A stretch of 20,854 bases of DNA from SIG440 sp045587485. GTDB taxonomy: Bacteria > Bacillota > Clostridia > Monoglobales > Monoglobaceae. The translations under genes and the position numbers were made by a program. Of the stretch, positions 1 through 7,421 are shown piece after piece (positions within the stretch are counted from its first letter, which is position 1; each line of letters begins with the position of its first letter). The DNA is taken from contig JAZNCI010000051.1 in the NCBI GenBank assembly GCA_045587485.1, forward strand, positions 1 to 20,854, written 5' to 3'. Under the pieces are notes generated by a model. It saw nothing but the letters and a program-made list of their open reading frames with translations, ran no database searches and had not been told where the DNA came from.

Positions 1-1
1 G

Positions 2-430
2 GTTTGTGGATTTGCTGAATTACATAAGGATTTTATATCCAAAGAAGATGCAGAAAACTGGATGAAAACAGTTGTTGAGCCGTATAGGGTAAAATATAAT
101 GAAAGGCTTAGAAATTTTCAAAAGCCCGTGTATGACAACAGTATTTTTGACAAAGATGGTTCTTATCGTATAGGGAACAATTATAAAAAGGATCAACCTA
201 AACCTGTGGCTGACGTTGGGAAAATTAATAATAAAAGCAATATGATTCCCAAAAAAGAAGCTGATTGGGGGTTTATTACATACATAATAGCATTAATTGC
301 GGCGGTGTTATTTTTTATTATAAGTTTAGCTACATGGGAATACGGAGAGCCTGAAGAAATATCAGCAATAGCTGCTATAACGCTTGTTATAGTTATTATA
401 ATTCCTGTATTTTTGGGAAGTAAAAAATGA
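2..430 (+). CDS. Zinc-ribbon module protein with C-terminal membrane hairpin (5' truncated by window edge)
   Basis: The reading frame is open from the first bases of the window, so the start and the first CxxC lie upstream; 142 residues are visible. The visible part begins VCGFAELHKDFISKEDAENWM, the end of the zinc ribbon plus the conserved stretch found in five more proteins here. A polar linker (roughly residues 50-80) follows with one short pentad-like piece (FDKDGSYRIGNN). Two hydrophobic segments come next (ITYIIALIAAVLFFIISLA and ISAIAAITLVIVIIIPVFL), separated by an acidic loop, and the protein ends GSKK. The basic flanks and acidic loop predict that both ends face the cytoplasm (positive-inside rule). 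It resembles the 179-residue protein at 3131 but has almost no pentad tract. Function is unknown; a membrane-anchored ribbon protein is my inference. Confidence 0.8.
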   Translation, partial: VCGFAELHKDFISKEDAENWMKTVVEPYRVKYNERLRNFQKPVYDNSIFDKDGSYRIGNNYKKDQPKPVADVGKINNKSNMIPKKEADWGFITYIIALIAAVLFFIISLATWEYGEPEEISAIAAITLVIVIIIPVFLGSKK

Positions 431-475
431 GGATATATGAAAACGAAGCAAGGCATCTGAATCGTATAGTAGTTT

Positions 476-482
476 GGAGGAG
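476..482 (+). promoter_or_regulatory. Ribosome binding site that fixes the ATG start at 492
   Basis: GGAGGAG lies 9 nt before ATG 492. An in-frame TTG at 474 would lengthen the protein by six residues but would bury this site in the coding region. The start at 492 gives MSEKCWVC, matching the N-termini of the paralogues at 10021 and 10917. Confidence 0.75.
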
Positions 483-491
483 AAAAATAAA

Positions 492-2564
492 ATGTCAGAA
501 AAATGTTGGGTTTGTAATAGCGAGATAAATATAGATGATACAAAATGTCCTGTTTGCGGATTTGAAGAATTACATAAAGATTTTATATCCAAAGAAGATG
601 CAGAAAACTGGATGAAAACAGTTGTTGAGCCGTATAAAACACAGTATTACAATAACTTTGACAATGGCTTTGATTCAGAAGGCTATAATAAGGAAGGCTT
701 TAATCGTATGGGCTATAACCGTCAAGGCTTTGATAAAGACGGCTATGATATGGACGGATATAACAAAGAGGGATTTTATAAACTGGACGGTTTTAACCGT
801 GAGGGCTACAATAAGGATGGTTATGATAGGCAAGGTTATAACATAAAAGGTTACAATAAAAAAGGTTTCGACAAGGATGGTTACAACAGAAAAGGTTATA
901 ATAAGGACGGATATGACAGAGATGGATATGATAGGGACGGCTATGACAAAAATAAGTTTGACAAAGAAGGTTATGACATAAACGGTTACGATAAAAAAGG
1001 TTTTGACAAGACTGGCTATAATATAGATGGATACGATAAAAAAGGATTCGATAAAACCGGCTACAACAAAAAGGGCTATGATAAGGATGGATTTGACAGA
1101 CAAGGCTACGACAAAGAGGGATTCGACAAAGACGGCGTAACAAAATTTGGGGCAAAAAGAACAGATTTTGATGCTGATGGCTATCATAAGCTGACAGGAT
1201 TTAATAAAGAAGGATATAATCGAGATGGCTTTGATGTAAACGGCTATAACAAAAAAGGGTTCGATAAAACAGGCTACAATAAAGAAGGATATGACAAGAA
1301 TGGTTACGGGAGAGACGGCTTTAACACAAGTGGATACGATAGAAAAGGTTATGATAAAAACGGCTATAATATAGATGGTTATGATAAAAACGGTTTTAAC
1401 AAAGCAGGTTACAACAAGCAAGGCTTTGGCGTGGACGGGTTTAATAAGGAGGGATATGATAAAAAAGGATACGATAAAACCGGCTACGACAAAAATGGAT
1501 ATGACATAAATGGTTTTGACAGACAGGGCTTTAATGAGCATGGTTACGATATAGATGGATTGGACAAGAATGGCAACTCCCAAAGTAAGATTTTTTCAAT
1601 TACTAATTTTGTTTTAAAAAAATACAATGGGAATGTTCAAAGAGTTTGTATACCTAATGGAGTAAAAGAAATTGCCGATAAAGCTTTTGAAGGATGCGAA
1701 AAAGTTCAGGAGATTGTTATACCATATACTGTTGGAAAGATAGATGAGGGCAGTTTCCAATCGTGTAGAAATTTGGAAGCTATAATAGTGGATGAGGGAA
1801 ATAAATTATATTGCAGTAGAGATAGTGTATTATATAGTAAAGATCAAACTACACTGGTGAGATTTCCAGAGGCTAAAAAGAAAAGCATTTTGAATATACC
1901 GAATACGGTTACGGGTTTTGAACATGGTGCGTTCTTTGGGTGCAAGAACATCCTTCAAATTAGAATTCCAAAACACGTTGCAAAATTAGAGGCTTTTGAT
2001 TTTAACTGGTGCGAAAAATTGACAGATATAATAGTTGATGATGATAACGAGTATTATTGTAGCGTGGATGGGATATTGTATAATAAAGATAAAACCGAAC
2101 TTATTAGGTTTCCTGTAGGGAAAAAGCAAGTTTTTTTTGATATGCCTGATAGTGTTAAAAATATTGGGAAGTATGCTTTTGAAAACTGTGAAGGTATACA
2201 TAAAATAAAATTTTCCAAAAACCTCACCAGTATTGGCGATATGGCTTTTTGGAATTGTTGTAATATGAAAAAAATCAACATACCTAGAAGAGTGACCAAT
2301 ATTGGACACCATGCCTTTGTACACTGTCGTAATGCAAAGAAGATAAACATACCAAGAAAAGTTGCAAGTATTGGGTATGGAGCGTTTGGTTATTGCCCGA
2401 AAATGAAATATATACTAATTTCGGGTAAGGTCTTTCGGTTTTCAGAAGTGGATTTTGAAGGACACAAAGTGATTAAAAAAGGTAATATTATAAGAAACAT
2501 AGTGTTGCTTTTATTTCTTGCTATATTCGGTTTAGTAGCAACATTTTTATTTAATAAAATATGA
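492..2564 (+). CDS. Zinc ribbon, Gly-Tyr pentad repeats, BspA-type LRR, C-terminal membrane anchor
   Basis: A 690-residue protein if started at ATG 492. Order of parts: a zinc ribbon (C5, C8, C19, C22); the conserved ELHKDFISKEDAENWM stretch (26-41); about 60 tandem five-residue units of the form G-[YF]-[ND]-x-x (59-360); about eight BspA-type LRR units of roughly 23 residues, each with a central [AS]-F-x-x-C (about 375-655); and one terminal hydrophobic helix (about 670-687) ending FNKI. There is no signal peptide. The lysines before the last helix suggest a tail anchor, leaving the LRRs in the cytoplasm, unlike the protein at 10917. BspA-type LRRs usually mediate protein binding. Its stop overlaps the next start as ATGA, so the radical SAM gene is probably translationally coupled. 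The cellular role is unknown; a scaffold or binding protein is likely. Confidence 0.85.
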   Translation: MSEKCWVCNSEINIDDTKCPVCGFEELHKDFISKEDAENWMKTVVEPYKTQYYNNFDNGFDSEGYNKEGFNRMGYNRQGFDKDGYDMDGYNKEGFYKLDGFNREGYNKDGYDRQGYNIKGYNKKGFDKDGYNRKGYNKDGYDRDGYDRDGYDKNKFDKEGYDINGYDKKGFDKTGYNIDGYDKKGFDKTGYNKKGYDKDGFDRQGYDKEGFDKDGVTKFGAKRTDFDADGYHKLTGFNKEGYNRDGFDVNGYNKKGFDKTGYNKEGYDKNGYGRDGFNTSGYDRKGYDKNGYNIDGYDKNGFNKAGYNKQGFGVDGFNKEGYDKKGYDKTGYDKNGYDINGFDRQGFNEHGYDIDGLDKNGNSQSKIFSITNFVLKKYNGNVQRVCIPNGVKEIADKAFEGCEKVQEIVIPYTVGKIDEGSFQSCRNLEAIIVDEGNKLYCSRDSVLYSKDQTTLVRFPEAKKKSILNIPNTVTGFEHGAFFGCKNILQIRIPKHVAKLEAFDFNWCEKLTDIIVDDDNEYYCSVDGILYNKDKTELIRFPVGKKQVFFDMPDSVKNIGKYAFENCEGIHKIKFSKNLTSIGDMAFWNCCNMKKINIPRRVTNIGHHAFVHCRNAKKINIPRKVASIGYGAFGYCPKMKYILISGKVFRFSEVDFEGHKVIKKGNIIRNIVLLLFLAIFGLVATFLFNKI
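666..1571 (+). repeat. Coding tandem repeat, 15-nt unit (GYDKD-like pentads)
   Basis: About 60 consecutive units translate to G-[YF]-[ND]-x-x with very few exceptions. Codons vary (ggc/ggt/gga, tat/tac), so the peptide is conserved better than the DNA. Two six-residue units, GFYKLD (771-788) and GYHKLT (1179-1196), break the five-residue phase, and an irregular stretch (FGAKRTDFDAD, from about 1146) precedes the second. Confidence 0.9.
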
Positions 2565-3130
2565 AAATATATATGAAAACAAAACAAAGCACGGCACTGG
2601 GTCCGTATAACAGATATATTTTGTGGGTGCAGGGGTGTAATCGGTATTGTAAAGGTTGCATTGCAAAGGATTCGTGGGATATGTCAGGTGGTACGGAAAT
2701 TGCCGTGAGTGAATTGGAAAACGAAATATTAAGTACCGAAAATATTGAAGGTATAACAATCAGTGGCGGCGAGCCTTTTCTTCAGGCAGAAGAATTATGT
2801 ACGCTTTTAAAAGCTGTAAAGGCAAACCGAGATTTGGGTGTAATTGTCTATACAGGCTATAAATTTGCTGAAATAAAGGATAATTCTTTGACTGCTCTGT
2901 GTGACCTTATTATTGATGGTGAATATATTGACGAACTGAATGATAATTTAAGCCTTCGTGGTTCGTCAAATCAGAATATTATTGAAATAACCGACAGATA
3001 TTCCAATGTTGTCGGAAAGTATTACGGAAGAACGGGCAGAAAAACCGAGCTTTTATTTGGCAAAGACGGTGTCCACCTTGTTGGTATTCCAAGAAAAGAA
3101 GAACTAAACCTTTATAAGGGGGAGAAATAA
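2561..3130 (+). CDS. Radical SAM 4Fe-4S activase-like protein (NrdG/PflA type)
   Basis: A 189-residue protein close to the size of NrdG-like activases. The SAM-binding 4Fe-4S motif CNRYCKGC (C26, C30, C33; CX3CX2C) follows YILWVQG. A GGEP motif is at 69-72, then VIVYTGY, DLIIDGEYID and LRGSSNQ, all typical of the small single-cluster activase family. Known members use a 5'-deoxyadenosyl radical to install a glycyl radical on a partner enzyme. No glycyl radical enzyme is visible in this window, so the substrate may be a neighbour or may be encoded elsewhere. The ATG overlaps the preceding stop by 4 nt and no Shine-Dalgarno is evident, which points to translational coupling; ATG 2573 is an alternative start. 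Family assignment is firm; the target is unknown, so I give no gene symbol. Confidence 0.9.
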   Translation: MKIYMKTKQSTALGPYNRYILWVQGCNRYCKGCIAKDSWDMSGGTEIAVSELENEILSTENIEGITISGGEPFLQAEELCTLLKAVKANRDLGVIVYTGYKFAEIKDNSLTALCDLIIDGEYIDELNDNLSLRGSSNQNIIEITDRYSNVVGKYYGRTGRKTELLFGKDGVHLVGIPRKEELNLYKGEK

Positions 3131-3670
3131 ATGACAGAAAAATGTGTGGTTTGCAAAACCGAAATAAATCCAAGTGATGCAAAATGTCCGGTTTGTGGAT
3201 TTGCTGATTTACATAAGGATTTTATATCCAAAGAAGATGCTGAAAACTGGATGAAAACAGTTGTTGAGCCATATAGAGAAAAATATAACGAAAGTTTAAG
3301 AAAGTCACAATCACCAAAGTATGATGCTCAAGGATTTGATATTGATGTCTACAACAAATACGGTTTTAATAGAATCGGTTATAACTGTGAAGGATTTGAT
3401 AAAGCTGGTTATGACCATTCTGGATATAACAAAGAGGGTTTCAACAAAATAACTGGATTAAACCATGAGGGTTATGCTGGACAAGGGTATAGCAACAGTG
3501 GGTATAGAGAACCAGAATGCAAAAACATAGAGGATATCCTTGTACCTATAAGAGTTGCGTGTTTGGTGATTTTTTTAATACTTTTGTTTATAGACACAAT
3601 ACCATTCTGGGTCCCTTTAATACCTGTGTTTGTTATAGTTTTTATTAACACGAGATATGAAAATAAATAA
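3131..3670 (+). CDS. Zinc ribbon, short pentad tract, membrane hairpin
   Basis: A 179-residue protein with a strong GGGGGAG ribosome binding site a few bases before ATG, which directly follows the radical SAM stop codon. Zinc ribbon cysteines are C5, C8, C19 and C22, followed by DLHKDFISKEDAENWM. About twelve pentads follow (GFDID to GYREP), including the phase-breaking hexad GFNKIT (3437-3454) before GLN. The C-terminus has two hydrophobic segments (VPIRVACLVIFLILLFI and VPLIPVFVIVFI) and ends NTRYENK. The likely topology is both ends in the cytoplasm with a membrane hairpin. It is a short version of the large repeat proteins in this cluster, lacking the LRRs. Function is unknown; presumably it brings the ribbon and pentads to the membrane. 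Confidence 0.85.
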   Translation: MTEKCVVCKTEINPSDAKCPVCGFADLHKDFISKEDAENWMKTVVEPYREKYNESLRKSQSPKYDAQGFDIDVYNKYGFNRIGYNCEGFDKAGYDHSGYNKEGFNKITGLNHEGYAGQGYSNSGYREPECKNIEDILVPIRVACLVIFLILLFIDTIPFWVPLIPVFVIVFINTRYENK

Positions 3671-3688
3671 TCTAAGAGGTGAAATAAC

Positions 3689-4984
3689 ATGAGTGGAATA
3701 AAAGATGTATATGTAACAATGACAAGTTCGCAGAGGGATAGTCTTATCAGAAACGCAAGAGTTGCACAGGAGACGGCGGTTCAGGCACAGTATAGGCAAA
3801 GACAGGCAGAAAATGCCCTTTATAATGCACAGGCAAAGCTGGACAAGCTTAACCAGACTTTAAATAAAGAAATCAGCGGACTTAATGAAGAGATAAGTCA
3901 AATGGCAAAGGCGCAGAATGAGCGTCTTGCTCGGCAGGCAAGGGACGTTAATAAAACTGTTGATGAGCTAAAACTGCAAATGGAGCAAAACAAGCGTGAA
4001 CTTGAAGGTCAAATCGGGGATATCAATGCTCGTCTTGACAAAAAGGAACAGACACACAAGCAAATTGCTGAATTTTGGATTGGTCAGACGGAGGCTTATT
4101 TTGCAGATATCGCAGAGTATCGTCATGAACTGTTTACACCAAACGAGCTTGCTATGCTTAAAATGCAGCTTAGTCAGGTGGAAAGTGATATGCGAGCTGA
4201 GGCTTTTGAGGCGGCAATTTCTACATCAAGAAGCGTATTTAATAAAGCGGCACTGCTTAAAGAAAGTGTTGTAAGTGCCGAAATTGAGTGGAACGGACAT
4301 TTCTCAAAGCTTCAAAAACAGCTTGCAAAGGTTAAATCGGATATAAATTACTCAAAAGAAATGCAGTTTGTTATCCCTACCGAAGAAGGCGATGTAACAA
4401 TAGATGCCAATATAGACTACTGGACAGAAAATGCCCTGTCTGTTATTGAAAGTCAGGTGCAAGCACTTGAAACCAAGCTTGAAAATGCTGAGAATATGCG
4501 TTCTGATGAAATCGTTGCATTTATAAATGAACTTAGAATTTACGAAGAACAAATTATAAATGCACAAAACAGAGCAAAAGATGCGATTATATCATCACAA
4601 ATGCGTGCGGATATGGCACAGAATATGGCAAATGCTCTTGAGAATGCCGGTTGGAGTCTTTGCGGTTGCACATATGAAGAAGGCGAAGAAAATAAGCCGC
4701 TTCATATTAAGTTTAGCAATGGTTACGGTGACGAAATAGTTGCGGTTATTTCACCTGATTGCATAACCGAAAATTTTGCAAATAACCTTGCGATAAACTT
4801 CTTTGACCCCTATAACAACGACGAATCTATGCGAGGAATCTGGATTGACAATATCAGAAATACCCTCAGCGAAGCCGGTTTAAATGTAGGTGAGGCAAAA
4901 TGCCGTGAGGGTTATGAAGTAAAACAATCGGATAATGAAAGAATAAGGGATATTGAGAGAACGGCAAGAAAGGGCGTTGTTTAA
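3689..4984 (+). CDS. Long coiled-coil protein of unknown function
   Basis: A 431-residue protein, ATG preceded by AGAGGTG. Residues from about 20 to 120 are Gln/Lys/Glu/Ala-rich with heptad character (KLDKLNQTLNKEISGLNEE), and further helical stretches run to about 325. The last hundred residues look globular, starting near WSLCGCTYEEGEENKPLHI and including a hydrophobic stretch EIVAVISP. There is no signal peptide, membrane segment or zinc ribbon. By eye its GC is higher than that of the ribbon genes and like that of the AAA+ gene at 7422, suggesting these two belong to the core of the cluster. I do not recognise the family. A structural or adaptor partner for the AAA+ ATPase is only an inference from gene order. 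Confidence 0.8.
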   Translation: MSGIKDVYVTMTSSQRDSLIRNARVAQETAVQAQYRQRQAENALYNAQAKLDKLNQTLNKEISGLNEEISQMAKAQNERLARQARDVNKTVDELKLQMEQNKRELEGQIGDINARLDKKEQTHKQIAEFWIGQTEAYFADIAEYRHELFTPNELAMLKMQLSQVESDMRAEAFEAAISTSRSVFNKAALLKESVVSAEIEWNGHFSKLQKQLAKVKSDINYSKEMQFVIPTEEGDVTIDANIDYWTENALSVIESQVQALETKLENAENMRSDEIVAFINELRIYEEQIINAQNRAKDAIISSQMRADMAQNMANALENAGWSLCGCTYEEGEENKPLHIKFSNGYGDEIVAVISPDCITENFANNLAINFFDPYNNDESMRGIWIDNIRNTLSEAGLNVGEAKCREGYEVKQSDNERIRDIERTARKGVV

Positions 4985-5824
4985 ATGAAATGTGTAATTT
5001 GTGATGAGGAAATTTTAGAAAAAAGTGAAGAGCACGTAATACCAGAGGCAATTGGTGGAAAAATTACTTTTAATGGAATATGTAAAACATGTAACAAGAA
5101 ACTAGGAGCTAAAGTTGATTTTAGTTTTACTGAAAATGCCTTGATGGTATTCATTAGAGCATATCTTGGAATTAAAAATAAAGATAAAAAAACTATTTCA
5201 TTTATTGACAGATTGAAATGGAAAGGGTTAGATGGCGAAAATAAAGAAAGAGTTGTGAAAAATGGAAAGTTTTTAGCAGAAAAAGTTGGGATTCATGTCT
5301 ATACGCCTCCATATATTAGTGATGATTTAAGTATAATAAGATTTGAGAATATAGAAGATTTAGAAAAACATTTAGAGAGGGAGAAAATAGATATTAATTT
5401 AGATGAATATAAGATTTCTGTTAATATTACAAATGTGCAATTGCAATGTGATTTTGAAATAAACTATAAATTTTTAGCTCTAGAATTAATTAAAATAGCA
5501 TATGAAATAGCAATTAAAGAGTTAGGAATAAATTATATTGACGATGAGATTGGAAATAAATATAAAAAAATACTGTTCAATGAATTATATAGTGTTAATG
5601 AATTAATTGAATATGCTGATTATGTACATGTATCTTTTAATAACGGAAATATACTAAAGAACATAATTAATACAATGAACATTACCATTTTAAATGATAC
5701 AAACAATAAAGCATATATGTATATTAGATTGTTTAATATAATTACGGGAACAGTTTTGTTGTCAAATAATTCGAAAAAATTTGATGCACTAAAAAACAAT
5801 GGATTAATTGAAGTTGTAAAATAA
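4985..5824 (+). CDS. HNH-family protein (HNH_5-like zinc finger nuclease domain)
   Basis: A 279-residue protein whose N-terminus reads MKCVICDEEI, then EEHVIPEAIGG, then GICKTCNKKLG. This is the HNH_5-type pattern: two CxxC zinc pairs (C3/C6 and C33/C36) around the EH (H17) and an Asn after the last cysteine (N37). Such domains are usually metal-dependent nucleases; the rest of the protein (about 60-279) is helix-rich and unassigned. The start directly abuts the previous stop (TAAATG) with no strong ribosome binding site, so coupling is likely. Its DNA is visibly more AT-rich than both flanking genes, which suggests a separately acquired insert. Nuclease activity and any link to the rest of the cluster are unproven. 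Confidence 0.8.
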   Translation: MKCVICDEEILEKSEEHVIPEAIGGKITFNGICKTCNKKLGAKVDFSFTENALMVFIRAYLGIKNKDKKTISFIDRLKWKGLDGENKERVVKNGKFLAEKVGIHVYTPPYISDDLSIIRFENIEDLEKHLEREKIDINLDEYKISVNITNVQLQCDFEINYKFLALELIKIAYEIAIKELGINYIDDEIGNKYKKILFNELYSVNELIEYADYVHVSFNNGNILKNIINTMNITILNDTNNKAYMYIRLFNIITGTVLLSNNSKKFDALKNNGLIEVVK

Positions 5825-5830
5825 GTGGGG
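5825..5830 (+). promoter_or_regulatory. Ribosome binding site that fixes the ATG start at 5837
   Basis: GTGGGG lies 6 nt before ATG 5837. The first G could be read as an in-frame GTG start, but that would consume the binding site. The ATG gives MLIKCIEC, placing the first zinc-ribbon cysteine at residue 5 as in the paralogues. Confidence 0.6.
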
Positions 5831-5836
5831 TATAAA

Positions 5837-7411
5837 ATGCTGATAAAATGTATTGAATGTAATCACGAGGTGAGTGAATATGCGGACATGTGTCCGCAAT
5901 GCGGTTGCCCGATAGATAAAATTAAAGAGAGTTTGCAGGCGGATGTGGTTTCGATTGGGGTTGTGAAAGAAACAGTTGCTTCTACCTCCCTTGATGTATC
6001 GAAAATCGTTTGCCCCGTTTGCAAAAACAAATGCAAAAGTGGAACAGAGAATTGCCCGATTTGCGGATTTAATGAATTACATAATGAATTTATAAGCAAA
6101 GAAGACGGAGAACTTTGGCTTGAAACAGTTGTGATTCCTTATTGTACAGAATGGGAAAACAGTCAAGTGGATTTGAGTGACTTTGAAATTGGCATGGGAG
6201 CTGGTTGTGGAATAAGCAAGGTCAAAAGCTTAAAAAAGTATAAAGGTAGCGACGAGGTTGTTCGGATACCTCATGATGTTTTAAGCATTGGGTGGGGCGC
6301 TTTTGAATGCAATGGACTAAAGAAGGTAATATTACCGAATAAAGTTGAAAGAATAAGTGAAAAAGCGTTTAGTGGTTGTCGGAAATTAAAAGAAATACAA
6401 ATACCAAATAGTGTGAAACAAATTTTCAGTAATGCATTTCGTTCTTGTGAAAGTTTACAAAAAATAGTATTATCTAATAAATTAGGTTGTATTGATCCGT
6501 ATGTTTTTGATGGCTGCAAAAAATTATCAGAAATAATAATACCTGATAGTGTAACTGTAATAGGAAACCACGCATTTAGTGATTGCATTATGTTAAAAGA
6601 TATAGTAATGCCACATAGTATACGAAGTATTGGGGGATATGCTTTTGAACGATGCGAAAGCTTAGAAAAAATAATTATTCCTAATAGTGTGCAAAATATT
6701 GGGGGTGGTGCTTTTAGCGGTTGCAAAAGTCTAACTGAAATAACAGTTGATGGAGCAAATCTAAATTATATAAGCGAGGATGGAATATTATTTAATAAGG
6801 AAAAGAGTAAAATTTCTTGTTTTCCTGCCGGAAAACAAGAAAAAAAGTATAGAATTCCTGATGGTGTGCAAAGTATTAGTTCTAATGCGTTTTCGGTGTG
6901 CAGAAATCTGACCGAAATAATTATTCCTAACGGAGTACAAAATATTGGTTATGGTGCTTTTTGGGGTTGTACAAACTTAACTGAAATAATTATTCCAGAT
7001 AGTGTACATGATATAGATGATTATGCCTTTTATTGTTGTAAAGGTTTAAAGCGAATCGTTATTTCCAAAAGTCTTGAAAGTATTGGGGAAAGTGTTTTTG
7101 GGTTCTGTGAAAATTTAACAGAAATAATAATACCAAATAGCGTGCAAGTTATTAAAAGTTTTGCCTTTAGGGATTGCACAAATTTAAATATAATAACTAT
7201 ACCAAATAGTGTACAGCGCATAGATAGTTACGCTTTTTGTCATTGTAATAGTTTAATGGAAATAAAAATACCTAATAGCGTACAAAAAATGGAAAATGAT
7301 GTATTTAATGGTTGTAAAAACCTAAAAAAAGCCTATATTCCAAGCACGTTAAATATACAGTCTGATATTTTTAAAGAATGTCACCCTGACCTTGAAATCA
7401 TCCGTTACTAA
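5837..7411 (+). CDS. Double zinc ribbon plus BspA-type LRR protein, soluble
   Basis: A 524-residue protein with two zinc ribbons: C5, C8, C19, C22, and then C59, C62, C73, C76. The second ribbon is followed by a diverged copy of the shared stretch (NELHNEFISKEDGELWLETV, from 79), so this is the family module with an extra N-terminal ribbon. From about 125 to 520 run about 14 BspA-type LRR units of roughly 23 residues, with repeated IIIPNSVQ and AF-x-x-C signatures. One spacer carries the typical ISEDGILFNKEKSKI island. There is no signal peptide, pentad tract or membrane segment, so it is probably cytoplasmic. Repeats are very similar in DNA, consistent with internal duplication. A protein-binding adaptor is the natural guess; the partner is unknown. 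Confidence 0.85.
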   Translation: MLIKCIECNHEVSEYADMCPQCGCPIDKIKESLQADVVSIGVVKETVASTSLDVSKIVCPVCKNKCKSGTENCPICGFNELHNEFISKEDGELWLETVVIPYCTEWENSQVDLSDFEIGMGAGCGISKVKSLKKYKGSDEVVRIPHDVLSIGWGAFECNGLKKVILPNKVERISEKAFSGCRKLKEIQIPNSVKQIFSNAFRSCESLQKIVLSNKLGCIDPYVFDGCKKLSEIIIPDSVTVIGNHAFSDCIMLKDIVMPHSIRSIGGYAFERCESLEKIIIPNSVQNIGGGAFSGCKSLTEITVDGANLNYISEDGILFNKEKSKISCFPAGKQEKKYRIPDGVQSISSNAFSVCRNLTEIIIPNGVQNIGYGAFWGCTNLTEIIIPDSVHDIDDYAFYCCKGLKRIVISKSLESIGESVFGFCENLTEIIIPNSVQVIKSFAFRDCTNLNIITIPNSVQRIDSYAFCHCNSLMEIKIPNSVQKMENDVFNGCKNLKKAYIPSTLNIQSDIFKECHPDLEIIRY

Positions 7412-7415
7412 GGAG
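7411..7415 (+). promoter_or_regulatory. Ribosome binding site that fixes the ATG start at 7422
   Basis: AGGAG lies 6 nt before ATG 7422 and overlaps the last base of the preceding stop codon. The frame is open further upstream, but an earlier start would lie inside the LRR gene and lack such a site. Confidence 0.7.
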
Positions 7416-7421
7416 AATACA

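Noticed and set aside
666..1571. Classical pentapeptide repeats (A[DN]LXX, Qnr/MfpA-like).
   Set aside because: The period is five, but the central Leu/Phe and Ala positions of that family are absent; the unit is G-[YF]-[ND]-x-x.
666..1571. EF-hand or dockerin calcium loops, suggested by DKDG runs.
   Set aside because: The spacing of acids is fixed by the five-residue repeat and no flanking helices or twelve-residue loop pattern occur. Metal binding stays only a possibility.
675..1583. Long open frame of 302 codons on the minus strand, with Ile/Val-rich repetitive translation.
   Set aside because: It lies exactly opposite the pentad tract; the 15-nt repeat keeps stops out of that frame automatically. 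There is no ribosome binding site, and a similar shadow (11214-11537) lies opposite the second tract.
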